A stretch of 64,000 nt of DNA from Gemmataceae bacterium. GTDB lineage: Bacteria > Planctomycetota > Planctomycetia > Gemmatales > Gemmataceae. The position numbers were made by a program, and so were the translations under genes. The notes below the pieces were generated by a model, which was not told the origin of the DNA, made no database searches, and worked only from the letters and a program-made list of their open reading frames with translations. Location: positions 1,131,500 through 1,195,499 of the forward strand of contig LR594585.1 of assembly GCA_901538445.1 (NCBI GenBank), given 5' to 3'. Shown piece by piece: positions 8,067 to 17,544 of the stretch; the stretch's first letter is position 1, and every line of letters begins with the position of its first letter.

Positions 8067-11000
8067 TCACGGGGCGGGAACAGACTCCGGGGCCACTTCG
8101 TGCAACTGGCCCTGACCCACCGCTTGCGGCGTCCGTCGCGTCGGGAACCGGAACACGACGAACAGCACCCGCAGCACCAAGAGCGACATGACCATCGCCG
8201 AGATCACGCCGCCGATCACCACCGTGGCCAGGGGCCGCTGGACTTCGGCCCCCATGCCCGTCGAGAACGCCATCGGGACGAACCCCAGGCACGCCACCAG
8301 CGTCGTCATCAGCACGGGCCGCAGGCGCGTGATCGCGGCTTCCCCGACGGCCTGCTCCAGCGTCCGGCCCCGCCTCTGGAGTTCGCGGACGTAGCTGACG
8401 AGGATCATGTCATCGAGGACCGCCACGCCGGACAGGGCGATGAACCCAATGCCTGCCGAGATCGAGAACGGCATGTCTCGCAGCCAGAGGGCGAAGATGC
8501 CCCCGACCCAGGCGAACGGCACGCCCGAGAACACGCGGAGCGTGTCGACCACCGTGCCGTAGGTCGCGAACAGGAGCAGGAAGATGAGCAGCAGCGCGAC
8601 GGGGACGACGATCATGAGCCGAGTCCGGGCGCGCTCGAGTTGCTCGAACTGCCCGCCGTAGGCGACGTGGTATCGGCCCGGCGGCATCGCCACTTCGGCC
8701 TTCACTCTCTGCTGGACCTCGGCGACGAACGTGCCGAGGTCGCGGCCCCGCACGTTGCAGGTGACGACGATCCGCCGCTGGCCCCACTCGCGGGTGATCG
8801 TGGACGGCCCTTCGATGATTCGGATGTCGGCCACCCGCGACAGCGGCACCCGCTCGCCGGTCGCCGTCGGCATTTGGATCGCCCCGACCGCCTCCGGGCT
8901 GGACCGCCACTCGTCCGGCAGGCGGACCACAAGGGGAAACCGGAACTGACCGTCCACGACCTCGCCCATCGGCTTCGACCCGATGCTCTCGATCAACTCC
9001 ATGACGGAACGAGCCGGGATGCCGTACCGGGCGAGTTGGTCCTGCTTCACCTTCACTTCGAGCACCGGCTGGCCGATGACCTGCTCGACGGCGAGGTCCG
9101 CGACGCCGGGGACGTCCTTCATGACCTTCCGGATCTCCTCGGCCTTCGCCTTCAGCACGGTCAGGTCGTCGCCGAACAGTTTCACCGCGAGGTCGGACCG
9201 CGTCCCCGCGAGCATCTCGTTGATCCGCATCTCAATGGGCTGCGAGAAGGCGAACTTCAGCCCCTGGATCGTCCGCAGCTCCTGCTCGACGCGGGCAGTG
9301 AGTTCGGCCTGCGTCGTAGCCTTCGTCCACCCCTTCCGGGGCTTCAGGCTGATGAAGATGTCGGTCAGTTCCACGCCCATCGGGTCGGTGGCGACTTCGG
9401 CCGTTCCGGCCCGACTCCAGACGTGTGCGATCTCGTCGGGGAAGGCCGCGAGCAGAGCCTTCTCCACTTGTGTGTTGGTTCGCACCGACTCTTCCAGGCT
9501 CGTGCCCGCCAACCGCACCGTTCCGAGCGTGATCGCCCCTTCCGATAATCGCGGGACGAACTCGGAGCCAAGTTGCGGTGCGACCACGCCGAACGCCACG
9601 AACAGCACGGCAGCCCCGAAGATCAGCACCGCCGATTTGTACTGCATCGTCCGCTTCAGGATGGGCACGTACACCGCCTTGATGACTCGCAGGAGGAGCG
9701 GCTCGCGTTCCGAAATCCTGCGGGGCAGGACGAGGCTCGCCAGCGCCGGCATCAGCGTCACCGACAAGACCATCGACCCGGCCAGCGCGAAGATCACGGT
9801 GAGGGCCATCGGGCGGAACAGCTTCCCCTCGATCCCTTCGAGCGTCAGGATCGGCAGGTAGACGATCAGGATGATGAGTTCGCCGAACAGGGTCGGCTTG
9901 CGGACCTCGACGGCCGCGTCGCGGATCACCTCGCGGCGGCTCTTCCCCTCCGGGTTGTGGGCGAGGTGCCGGACGCAGTTCTCCACCATCACGACCGACG
10001 AGTCCACGACCATGCCGAAGTCGATGGCCCCGAGGCTGAGCAGGCTCGCCGCGATCCCGAACCGGAGCATCCCGCTGAACGCGAACAGCATCGAGAGGGG
10101 GATCGCCAGGGCAACGATGAACGCCGCCCGGAGGTTGCCGAGGAACAGGAACAGCACACACACGACGAACAGCCCGCCCTCGAACAGGTTGGCCCGCACC
10201 GTGTCGATGACGTAGTCCACCAGTTCCGTGCGGTCGTACACCGGCTGCACCTTCACGCCCGGCGGCAGCGTCGCCCTCACTTCGTCCAACCGGTTCTTCA
10301 GCCCCCAGGTGACCTCGTGGGAGTTCTCGCCCATCGTCATGAACCCCAGGCCGAGAACGACCTCGCCTTTCCCGTCGGCGGTCACCGCGCCGCGCCGCAC
10401 CTCGTGCCCGATCCGCACCTCGCTCACGTCGCCGAGCAGCACCGGCACCCCGTCCTTCACCGCGACCTGAATGCTGCCGATCTGCTCCAGCGTCGCCGTC
10501 CGCCCGACCCCGTGGACGAGCAGGGTGCCGCTCCCCCGGTCGATGACCCCGCCGCCGACGTTCTGGTTGTTGTCGCGGATCGCGGCGGTGACGGTGTCGA
10601 ACGTCAGCCCGTACTTGGCCACCTTCGCCGGGTCGATCCGTACCTGGTACTGCCGCTCGAACCCGCCCCACGAGTTGACCTCGGCGACGCCCCTCACCCG
10701 CCGCATCTGGGGCCGAACGACCCAGTCGTGGACGGTGCGGAGTTGGGTCACGTCGTCGCCCTTGCCGGTGACGACGTAGTGGAACACCTCGCCCAGGCCG
10801 GTCGATACCGGCCCCATCCTGGGCCGGTCCATCCCCTGCGGGAGTTGCACGCTCGTCAGCCGCTCGGTGACGAGTTGGCGAGCGAAGTAGATGTCGGTGC
10901 CGTCCTCGAAGATCACCACGACCTGGGAGAAGCCGAACTTCGAGATCGACCGCACCTGGGCGATCTTCGGCAGTCCGCTGAGGGCTTGCTCGACGGGGTA

Positions 11001-11198
11001 GGTGATCTGCTGCTCGACCTCTTCCGGGCCGAGCGACGGGGCGACCGTGTTGATCTGCACCTGCACCGGGGTGGTGTCGGGAAAGGCGTCGATGTCGAGG
11101 AGTCGCAACGACACGGCGCCGGCCGCCGCCAGGGCGGCGGCCCCGAGGATGACCAGCCAGCGGTAGCGCAGCGAGAAGTCGATGATCGCGTTGAGCAC
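8067..11198 (-). CDS. czcA: Heavy-metal RND efflux pump, CzcA family (operon A)
   Basis: At 1043 residues this is a full-length inner-membrane RND antiporter of the HME class. It pumps divalent or monovalent metal ions from periplasm or cytosol through a trimeric channel using the proton gradient. The N-terminus (first helix, then DAFPDTTPVQVQI) and two sets of transmembrane helices flanking large periplasmic loops are typical. The TM4 signature is AIDFGMVVDSSVVMVEN at about 392-407: the DFGx3Dx5VEN frame, but with SS where CzcA usually has GA. The porter region is of normal length, unlike the two other copies in this window. It follows czcB by 18 bases and precedes the lipoprotein, so one operon is likely. 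Exact metal specificity cannot be read. Confidence 0.95.
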   Translation of the reverse strand: MLNAIIDFSLRYRWLVILGAAALAAAGAVSLRLLDIDAFPDTTPVQVQINTVAPSLGPEEVEQQITYPVEQALSGLPKIAQVRSISKFGFSQVVVIFEDGTDIYFARQLVTERLTSVQLPQGMDRPRMGPVSTGLGEVFHYVVTGKGDDVTQLRTVHDWVVRPQMRRVRGVAEVNSWGGFERQYQVRIDPAKVAKYGLTFDTVTAAIRDNNQNVGGGVIDRGSGTLLVHGVGRTATLEQIGSIQVAVKDGVPVLLGDVSEVRIGHEVRRGAVTADGKGEVVLGLGFMTMGENSHEVTWGLKNRLDEVRATLPPGVKVQPVYDRTELVDYVIDTVRANLFEGGLFVVCVLFLFLGNLRAAFIVALAIPLSMLFAFSGMLRFGIAASLLSLGAIDFGMVVDSSVVMVENCVRHLAHNPEGKSRREVIRDAAVEVRKPTLFGELIILIVYLPILTLEGIEGKLFRPMALTVIFALAGSMVLSVTLMPALASLVLPRRISEREPLLLRVIKAVYVPILKRTMQYKSAVLIFGAAVLFVAFGVVAPQLGSEFVPRLSEGAITLGTVRLAGTSLEESVRTNTQVEKALLAAFPDEIAHVWSRAGTAEVATDPMGVELTDIFISLKPRKGWTKATTQAELTARVEQELRTIQGLKFAFSQPIEMRINEMLAGTRSDLAVKLFGDDLTVLKAKAEEIRKVMKDVPGVADLAVEQVIGQPVLEVKVKQDQLARYGIPARSVMELIESIGSKPMGEVVDGQFRFPLVVRLPDEWRSSPEAVGAIQMPTATGERVPLSRVADIRIIEGPSTITREWGQRRIVVTCNVRGRDLGTFVAEVQQRVKAEVAMPPGRYHVAYGGQFEQLERARTRLMIVVPVALLLIFLLLFATYGTVVDTLRVFSGVPFAWVGGIFALWLRDMPFSISAGIGFIALSGVAVLDDMILVSYVRELQRRGRTLEQAVGEAAITRLRPVLMTTLVACLGFVPMAFSTGMGAEVQRPLATVVIGGVISAMVMSLLVLRVLFVVFRFPTRRTPQAVGQGQLHEVAPESVPAP

Positions 11199-11216
11199 GG
11201 CGTCGCCCTCTCGTCG

Positions 11217-12860
11217 TTACTTGGGGTGGCAACAGGCACAGCCCTCGCCGAGGTCGGCCCGGAGCAGTTCGGTGAGGAGCAGGCCGCTCCCCTTGGTCAC
11301 GACGAGTTCGCCCGGCAGCACGCCCGCGATGATTTCCGTGGTCCTGGCGTCCTTCGCTCCGAGCCGCACCTTGCGGACGTGAAATACCTTCGGCGATCCC
11401 GACTTCAGGTAGTCCTTGTCGCGGACGAACACGACGTGGCAGCACCCCTCCCAGTGGACCGCGTCGTTCGGAACCGAGACGACTTCGGCTTCCTCACGCA
11501 GGATCACACGACCCGAGCCGAACGTGTTTGCCACCTGCTTCCGTTCGGGGTCGGCGAGGTCGGCCCGAACCTTAACCGTGCGGGTTTTCGGGTCGGCCTG
11601 ACTGCTCCGCCACACGATCTTCCCGAGTAGTTCCTCGCGCCCGTTGTCGGGCTTGAACCGCACCGGGTGGCCGACGTTGACGCGGCGGGCGTCCTCGCCC
11701 TTCAGGTCGAACGTGAGCCACAGTGACCGGGTGTCCACGACCTCGAAGAGGATGCGGGCGGTGTCCACGACTTCCCCGACCGCCATTTCCCGCGAGACGA
11801 TCAAGCCGTCCATCGGCGTGACCAGTGGCAGCAGGTTCGTAGTTGCCGTTTTTAAGTCGAGCGACTTCGCAACATCGGTCGGGATGCCGAGGAAGTGGAG
11901 CTGTGCTTTGAGCTGGTCGGCGGTCAGGCTCTGGAGGTCCGCCTCATCGAATGGCAACCCAAGATTGGTGAGCGACTGGCACCCCGCGGAGAGCCGAATT
12001 TCGGACTCGACGAGGGCCGCCTCAACCTCACGAAGGCGGGCGCCCGACACGGCCCCGCCGGACTGCTTGACGCTGGCGAGCGTCCCGGCCTTCAACTGGT
12101 GCCCCGCGAACGCCTGGAGCAACTCGGCCTTCGCCTTCCCGACTTCGGCGGCATCGACCAGGGCCAACAACTCCCCCGCCTTCACGTCCTGGCCGAGGTG
12201 CTTGAATACCTTCCGCACCGTGCCGGGCGACCGCGCCGAGAGGTGGGCGACGCGCGACTGGTCATAGCCGATCTCCCCCGGGGCCGAGACGAACTCGACG
12301 GCCGGGGCCGTCCACACCGGCTCGACGGCGACGCCGGCCTTGTCCGCGTCGCGGGCCGTGGCGAACTGAATGCGGCGGTGGTGCGAGCGGCAGACGGGGT
12401 TGTTGCCGGGGCGGTCAGCGAAGTCCAGTGCCCGCCTGGCCCGGGCTAGGTCTGTGTCCGTGACGACGGGTGTTGTCGGCAACTGGGCCAGTTCGGGGTT
12501 GCAGAGCGTGCACTCGGGCACACCGTGCAGCTTGCACCACTCGCGGAACGCGGGCCTCGGCAGCAGGTCGGGGTCGCACTCCACGCAGACGGATTCGGGG
12601 ACGTTGTGCTCCCCGCACCAGTCGTCTTTCTCCCTGACGTGGCCGTTCAACTCCGAGAACGTGGGCAGTTTCCAGCCCGTGTGGTGCCCCCACCAACCCA
12701 CGGCCCCGGCGACGGCCACGATAATGAGCGTCGGGATGCTCCCCGCGATGGAGCCGATGGCAGACCCGATCAGTCCCCGCTGGCGGGAAGACTGTGGACG
12801 TGGTTCGGCTTTTGAGACAGGCGGTTCCAGTACGGCACCGCCGGTGACAGGCTCGCTCAT
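11217..12860 (-). CDS. czcB: RND periplasmic adaptor (CzcB-like) with Cys/His metal motifs
   Basis: This 547-residue membrane-fusion protein has one N-terminal helix (about 38-57). A metal-motif region follows, with W-C-x2-H-x6-C-x2-C at 81-95 and W-C-x2-H-x4-C-x2-C at 108-120, then VCRSHHR at about 156. After that comes the usual HlyD/CzcB body: barrel-sandwich half, coiled-coil hairpin of about 240-330, second half with TPMDGLIVSREMAVGE, and beta-barrel. The C-terminus ends GCACCHPK, a further possible metal site. Such proteins connect the RND pump to an outer-membrane channel. Start ATG 12860 has GGGAG upstream; a longer in-frame start at 12908 lacks this. It is translated just before czcA. 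The N-terminal cysteine module is unusual for CzcB. Confidence 0.9.
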   Translation of the reverse strand: MSEPVTGGAVLEPPVSKAEPRPQSSRQRGLIGSAIGSIAGSIPTLIIVAVAGAVGWWGHHTGWKLPTFSELNGHVREKDDWCGEHNVPESVCVECDPDLLPRPAFREWCKLHGVPECTLCNPELAQLPTTPVVTDTDLARARRALDFADRPGNNPVCRSHHRRIQFATARDADKAGVAVEPVWTAPAVEFVSAPGEIGYDQSRVAHLSARSPGTVRKVFKHLGQDVKAGELLALVDAAEVGKAKAELLQAFAGHQLKAGTLASVKQSGGAVSGARLREVEAALVESEIRLSAGCQSLTNLGLPFDEADLQSLTADQLKAQLHFLGIPTDVAKSLDLKTATTNLLPLVTPMDGLIVSREMAVGEVVDTARILFEVVDTRSLWLTFDLKGEDARRVNVGHPVRFKPDNGREELLGKIVWRSSQADPKTRTVKVRADLADPERKQVANTFGSGRVILREEAEVVSVPNDAVHWEGCCHVVFVRDKDYLKSGSPKVFHVRKVRLGAKDARTTEIIAGVLPGELVVTKGSGLLLTELLRADLGEGCACCHPK

Positions 12861-13016
12861 GCCCGACTCCCTTTTCAAGTTCGTGAATCGCACGGCACGA
12901 GGACGCACAGCATGGCACCGCGATCATGCGGTTGGTTACCGGCAGCCGACTTGCGGAATGATGTTTCGCGGCCCGACGGCGAAGCTGCCGTGGACCGACG
13001 CGGAAGTGTCGTCGAG

Positions 13017-13478
13017 CTAAATGACGAGCGAACAGTGGGACAGGTAGATGGGCGGCGAAGACGGCCAAGCTGTTGATGTGGTGGTCGGAAGGGTGGGAAA
13101 CTTGATGACTTCGGCGACGAGCAGAAACGCGATCACCTCGACCGCTGGCAAGTCGAAGACAAGCGACTGGACCGGCTCGACCCACTTGAAACGATCAACA
13201 CCCGGCGAGGCCGGACAGCCGGGCGAGTGCGAATCGTCCGGAATAGGGTCAGGAGAACTCGGCTCGCCCTTCTTCGTCGGCAATGCTGGGGGGCGTTCGC
13301 TGTTGCACTGGCGGCAGGTGCAGTCGGACGAGAGCGCGTGCGGGACTTCGACCGGACTCGTGGGCAGAGGGGCGGTCCGTGCGTGAGTCCATGATCCGGC
13401 TTTGCAGATGCAAAAGCCGGTCGGTTGAAGGAGTGGCAGGCAGGCCACCAGCATCAGGACTCGGGCCAGGGTTGCCAA
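13017..13478 (-). CDS. Small exported Cys-rich leader protein of operon A
   Basis: The product (about 153 residues if started at the TTG at 13478, which has a GAGGA site) begins with a signal peptide. FCICKAG and later 'CTCRQC' follow, and the protein ends with the short tail PPIYLSHCSLVI. An open frame continues upstream to 13583. Six other proteins in this window share this plan: signal peptide, Cys-x-Cys immediately after it, a low-complexity Cys/His/Pro centre and a hydrophobic tail. It lies 157 bases upstream of czcB on the same strand, a position like that of czcI in the Cupriavidus czc operon. A periplasmic metal-binding or sensing role is inference. The start codon is uncertain. Confidence 0.6.
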   Translation of the reverse strand: MATLARVLMLVACLPLLQPTGFCICKAGSWTHARTAPLPTSPVEVPHALSSDCTCRQCNSERPPALPTKKGEPSSPDPIPDDSHSPGCPASPGVDRFKWVEPVQSLVFDLPAVEVIAFLLVAEVIKFPTLPTTTSTAWPSSPPIYLSHCSLVI

Positions 13479-13648
13479 ACGGGTGATTCCTCGCTCGACG
13501 GTGAATTCCAAGTGAAGGATACCGGCACGGTTCAGGCACGTCAACCGCATCAAAGCGAGCAGCGAGCGAGCAGGGCTGCGCAAGGGTTGAGGTTGGGTGA
13601 GCTGGTGTTTTTAGGGGTATGTGATGGGCTCCTTCCAGGAGCCGTTGC

Positions 13649-13745
13649 ATGGCCACCTCGCTGATGGAACTGTTGGGCGATCTCGAAGACCCCCGTGACC
13701 CACGCGGAGTCCAGTACCCACTGGTGTCGGTGCTGGCTCGTTGCC
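13649..13745 (+). pseudogene. ISAs1-type transposase N-terminal remnant
   Basis: Starting at the ATG at 13649, the first 28 or so residues match the N-terminal block of ISAs1/H-repeat transposases. The recognisable part is LMELLGDLEDPRDPRGVQYP, the 'pDpR..rG..yPL' signature. The similarity stops near 13745, where IS66-type sequence begins in another frame. A small hairpin, GGCTCCT-TCC-AGGAGCC, lies just upstream. The remainder of the element is absent. Confidence 0.6.
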
Positions 13746-14645
13746 TGGTCCACGCTCTGCGATCACCTGCGGAAGTGCGGCGAACTGCTGACGCCGCTGT
13801 ACGACCTGATGCGCCGCCGCCTGCTCCAATCGTTCGCGCTCCACGCCGATGACACGCCGCTGGTGCTGCTGCGGCCGCGGCGGACAGCGTATGCGTGGGT
13901 GTACCTGGGCGACGAGTCGAACCCGTACACGCTGTTCGACCTGACCGCCGGCCGCCGCCAGGAGTTCCCGCAGTGCTTCCTCGCCGGGTACCGCGGGTTC
14001 GTCCACGCCGACGCCTACGACGGGTACAACGCCGTCCACGGCAACGTCCGGAATCTGGGGTGCTGGATGCACGCTCGGCGGTACTTCGTGGAGGCCGAGC
14101 CGACCGACCCGCGGGCGGTCGAGGCGCTGGCCTTCGTCCGCACCCTGTACGCCGTCGAACGCGAGATCAAGGTCGAACGTGACCGGCCCGGCAACACGTT
14201 CTCCGATGCCGATGTGGTGCGGGTGCGTCAGACGCGGGCCGGACCGATCCTCGCCGCGTTCGCCGACTGGCTCGACGGGCGACACCGATCCGCGACGCCC
14301 AAGAGCCTGTTCGGTCAGGCCGTCGGGTACGCCCGGAACCAGTGGGCGAGTTTGGTTCGATACCTCGACGACGGCCGGTTCGCCATCGACAACGGGGCCG
14401 CCGAGCGGGCCATTCGCCCGCTGGCACTCGGCCGCGGCAACTGGCTGCACGTGGGCGGCGACGGCGGGTTGAAGACCGCCTCCGTCTTACTGAGCGTCTG
14501 CGCCAGTGCGACCCGGCATCGCCTGAACCCCTGGTCGTACCTCCGCGATGTACTCGACCGCCTGGCCGTCCGTTCCGCGGGCACCGACCCGTCCGACCTG
14601 CTTCCCGACGCCCCAGCACGGGCCGGGAGCCGACTCGCCGCGTGA
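13746..14645 (+). pseudogene. IS66 family transposase, N-terminally truncated
   Basis: From about 13746 the frame starting at 13695 encodes the catalytic half of an IS66 TnpC transposase. Recognisable parts are LHADDTP (first Asp), the YAWVYLGD strand, 'HADAYDGYN', and GCWMHARRYFVEA. The conserved end RFAIDNGAAERAIRPL and the GRGNWLHVGG block follow. The N-terminal helical and zinc-finger part is missing and replaced by the ISAs1 remnant. TnpA and TnpB are absent. The copy is therefore a defective fragment that cannot mobilise itself. It stands between the operon A leader gene and the histidine kinase gene. Confidence 0.8.
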
Positions 14646-14679
14646 CACCCGACGCCCCGACGAGCGAGCCGACTCGCCT

Positions 14680-16122
14680 TCAGGTGACGTGCGGGGCGTC
14701 GCGGCTCCCCGACAGTTGAAGGGTGAAGCGGCTTCCTTTCCCGGACACGCTGGTCACGACGAGCGTTCCGCCGTGCGCGTCCGCGACCCGCCTCGCCACC
14801 GACAGACCCAGTCCCGATCCCTCCACACCCCGGCGGCGGGCCTCGGCGGAACGGACGTACGGCTCGAAGATGCGGGCCGCGTCCCCCTCGCTCAACCCGA
14901 TCCCGGAGTCCTCGACCGACAACTCGACCCCGCTCCCGGCCGGCCCGACCCGCACGGTGACGGGCGTCCCCGGCGGGCTGTACTTGCAGGCATTGTCCAC
15001 CAACACGTCCACCAGCTCCCCGAGCAGCACCGGATGTACGTCGGCTCGGGCGGGAGTCGTCTCGACCCGAATGTCGCCGGCTCGGGCGTGCGTCGCCCAG
15101 CCGGTGCGAACGTGTTCGGGCAGCCACGCCCCCAGGTCCACAGCCTCCCGCCCCGGTAGCCCGGCGTCGGCGTCCGCACGGGCGAGGAACAGGAGCGACT
15201 CGACAACCTTGTGGAGCCGGTCCGCTTGCCGGCGGACGGACCCCAGCACCCGCCGGTACTCGGCCCCGTCCCGGTCCCGCCGGAGGGCCACTTCCGCCTG
15301 GCCGAGCAAGGCGGTCAGCGGCGTGCGGAGTTGGTGGGACGCCTCGGCGGTGAACCCCCGCTGCCGCTCGAACGCCTCCTCCACCCGCCCCAGCAGGGCG
15401 TTGAACGCCCGCCCCAGGTCGGCCAACTCGTCCTTTGCGGGGCCGGCGGGGAGCCGCACGCCGAGGTCGGCGGCGGTCATCCCGCGGGCCGCGTCCGCCA
15501 TCCGGGTGACCGGCCGCAACGCCCACCGGCACACGGCCCGGCCCGCGGCGGCCGTGAGGAACCACACCGCGAGCGACACCCCGACGAGGACCGCCGCCAG
15601 TTCCCGGAGTGTAGCCCGGACGGGTTCCAGGGACGTGCCCGCCGTCACCACCAGGGCCGGGAATTTCTGCTCCGGCCCCGCGGCCGGCACGAACGGCAGG
15701 GCGGGTTTCGCGGCCTCCACCCGCTCCTGCCGGACCAGCCACCTCCCCTCCTGCCAGCGGACCTTCTTGGCGGGCCGCTGCGTCTCCCGCAGGTGGGTCG
15801 CGGCGTCGGCCAGGAAGTCGGCGGCGTCCGCCGGCACGGCCCGGTCCACCGCCCGCCCGTCCGGGCCGGTGACGAGCCACACCACCCCGTCCCCGCCGGC
15901 CCCCGGCCCGACCAGGAGCCGCCGCTCGGCGGGTTCCCACTCCACCCCGTCCGGCTTCACCTCGGCGGCGGCGACCAGCACGTTGAGGGCGGCGGTCAGG
16001 CGGTCGTCGGCCCGGCGGTACAGGTGCTCGCTGGCGACGGCGTACAGGGCGAAGGAGAACCCGGCCAGCACGACGGCCAGGGCGGCGAGGGCGATCACCG
16101 TCAACCGGGTCGTGAGGGTCAC
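14680..16122 (-). CDS. Sensor histidine kinase
   Basis: This 480-residue kinase has two transmembrane helices (about 8-28 and 175-197) enclosing a 145-residue periplasmic sensor domain, then a HAMP domain. The HisKA box is SHQLRTPL with H263 as phosphorylation site. The catalytic domain follows, with VDNACKYSPPG (N box), DSGIGLSE (G1) and GSGLGLSVARRV (G2). The GTG start at 16122 overlaps the stop of the response regulator gene (GTGA), so the two are coupled. The architecture matches metal- or envelope-stress OmpR-type systems such as CzcS/QseC. The sensor loop contains no Cys or His cluster, so the ligand cannot be guessed. Confidence 0.9.
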   Translation of the reverse strand: MTLTTRLTVIALAALAVVLAGFSFALYAVASEHLYRRADDRLTAALNVLVAAAEVKPDGVEWEPAERRLLVGPGAGGDGVVWLVTGPDGRAVDRAVPADAADFLADAATHLRETQRPAKKVRWQEGRWLVRQERVEAAKPALPFVPAAGPEQKFPALVVTAGTSLEPVRATLRELAAVLVGVSLAVWFLTAAAGRAVCRWALRPVTRMADAARGMTAADLGVRLPAGPAKDELADLGRAFNALLGRVEEAFERQRGFTAEASHQLRTPLTALLGQAEVALRRDRDGAEYRRVLGSVRRQADRLHKVVESLLFLARADADAGLPGREAVDLGAWLPEHVRTGWATHARAGDIRVETTPARADVHPVLLGELVDVLVDNACKYSPPGTPVTVRVGPAGSGVELSVEDSGIGLSEGDAARIFEPYVRSAEARRRGVEGSGLGLSVARRVADAHGGTLVVTSVSGKGSRFTLQLSGSRDAPHVT

Positions 16123-16808
16123 GCCTCGCCCCCCGCCTCGCCGCCGAACCGGTAGCCCCGGTTCCGCAGGGTGTGGATCAGCCGCGGGCCGCGGGCTTCG
16201 AGCTTCTTCCGCACCTCCATGACGTGGACTTCGAGGGTGTTCGACAGCCCGTCGTACCGCTCGTCCCAGACGTGTTCGTAGATGCGGGTGCGGCCGAGCA
16301 CCTCGCCCGGATGCCGGAGGAAGAACACGAGCAGGGCGTACTCCTTGGCCGTCAGGTCGAGCGGCTGCCCGGCCCGCTCGACCCGCTGGGTGGCGAGGTC
16401 GGCGGTCACGTCGCCGGAGATCAACTTGGTGCCGGTGGCCTGGGCCTGGCGGCGGGCGAGCACCCGCACCCTGGCGAGTAGTTCCTCGAACGCGAACGGC
16501 TTGCACAGGTAGTCGTCGGCCCCGCCGTCGAGGCCCCGCACCCGGTCGGACACGGCGTCCCGTGCGGTCAGCATCAGCACCGGCGTGCCGTGCCCGGCCT
16601 GACGGAACCGCCGGAGTAGGCCCAGCCCGTCGGTCCCCGGCAGCCACCAGTCGAGCAGCACCACGTCCCAGGCGGCGGACTTGAGGTGGTGCCAGCCCTC
16701 CTCACCGTCCGCCGCCCGCTCGACCGCGTACCCCTCTTCCCGGAGGCCCCGGACCACGAAGTCCGCGATCTCGTCCTCGTCTTCGATCACCAGGATGCGG
16801 AACCCCAT
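16119..16808 (-). CDS. OmpR-family response regulator
   Basis: The 229-residue regulator has a receiver domain with acidic pocket E9-D10, phosphoacceptor D53 in LLDWWLPG, and the conserved Lys in LCKPF. A winged-helix DNA-binding domain covers about 130-225, with LTAKEYALLVFFLRHPGEV and the RLIHTLRNRGYRF wing. The ATG at 16808 follows GGAGGAG; an upstream extension to 16862 has no site. It is translated just after the PepSY gene (58 bases) and is coupled to the kinase gene. PepSY plus regulator plus kinase is a recurrent arrangement in metal and envelope stress responses. The targets may include the divergent transporter gene at 17545, but that is inference. Confidence 0.92.
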   Translation of the reverse strand: MGFRILVIEDEDEIADFVVRGLREEGYAVERAADGEEGWHHLKSAAWDVVLLDWWLPGTDGLGLLRRFRQAGHGTPVLMLTARDAVSDRVRGLDGGADDYLCKPFAFEELLARVRVLARRQAQATGTKLISGDVTADLATQRVERAGQPLDLTAKEYALLVFFLRHPGEVLGRTRIYEHVWDERYDGLSNTLEVHVMEVRKKLEARGPRLIHTLRNRGYRFGGEAGGEA

Positions 16809-16866
16809 GCCGGCACTCCTCCAAGCCCGCCCGGCGGGGCACCCGGCCCCGCCGGAGATCACGTCG

Positions 16867-17364
16867 CTACTTCTTTTCGTCCTTGACCTCGGTGGCCTCT
16901 TTCAATTTGCCGTCGGGGAACACCGTCACCTCCCACTTCTTCGTGTCTGCGGCGACCAGCGTGGCCTCGTAGTAGCCGAGCGTCTCCTTCCCGTCGGCCA
17001 CCTTCGTGACCGACTCCACGACCTCGTACCTGGCCTTCGGGTACTTCTCCTCGAACGTCTTCGCCACCGCCTCCGGCAAGTCCTTGAACCCGATCTCCTG
17101 CTCGATCAGGGTGATGGCCCCGGCTTCGGTGACGGTCACGTCGATGGTCTTCCCGTCCTTCTTGAGCGACACCTCGTACACCACCTGGTCCCCGTCCTTC
17201 TCCTTCGCCGCCTCCTTCATCTCGACCCTCGGGAACCGCGTCTCGACGGCCGCCTTCACGGCCCTCGGGAGCTTGTCGAGCGGCACCTTCTGCTCGTCCG
17301 CCCGGACGCCGACGACGGCCACCAGTCCGACCCCCAGGGCGACCACACACGCGAACTTGCTCAT
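16867..17364 (-). CDS. Periplasmic PepSY-like protein
   Basis: The 165-residue protein has a signal peptide (about 1-22) and two PepSY-like repeats. Each has the pattern 'LP.AV...ve..fP.a....' and a beta strand (PRAVKAAVETRFPRVEMKE and LPEAVAKTFEEKYPKARYEV), followed by an FPDGKLKEAT strand. Proteins of this type are periplasmic and are often encoded beside OmpR-type two-component systems, where they are thought to modulate signalling or bind ligands. The ATG at 17364 follows GAGG at good spacing. It is the first gene of the operon and faces the divergent BASS transporter gene. The product is Lys/Glu rich; no Cys is present. Confidence 0.8.
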   Translation of the reverse strand: MSKFACVVALGVGLVAVVGVRADEQKVPLDKLPRAVKAAVETRFPRVEMKEAAKEKDGDQVVYEVSLKKDGKTIDVTVTEAGAITLIEQEIGFKDLPEAVAKTFEEKYPKARYEVVESVTKVADGKETLGYYEATLVAADTKKWEVTVFPDGKLKEATEVKDEKK

Positions 17365-17544
17365 ACCCACCTCGGTGTTGGCTGGAACCGTGACCCGCAC
17401 GGCACGGGGATCGTACCGGGGCGGGGTAAGCGGGCGGTGAGGCGAGGTTAAAGTCTTTCTTATCCGCCGGTCACGGGCGGCTCAGTCGACCCGGCTACCA
17501 TCCACCTCGGTCGAGAAGCACGCGACTGAAAACAAGGGGATGTG

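Noticed and set aside
7761-11630. Long plus-strand open frames opposite czcA and czcB of operon A
   Set aside because: They are GC-driven antisense frames rich in Arg, Asp, His and Pro without domains or ribosome sites; the minus-strand genes are unmistakable.
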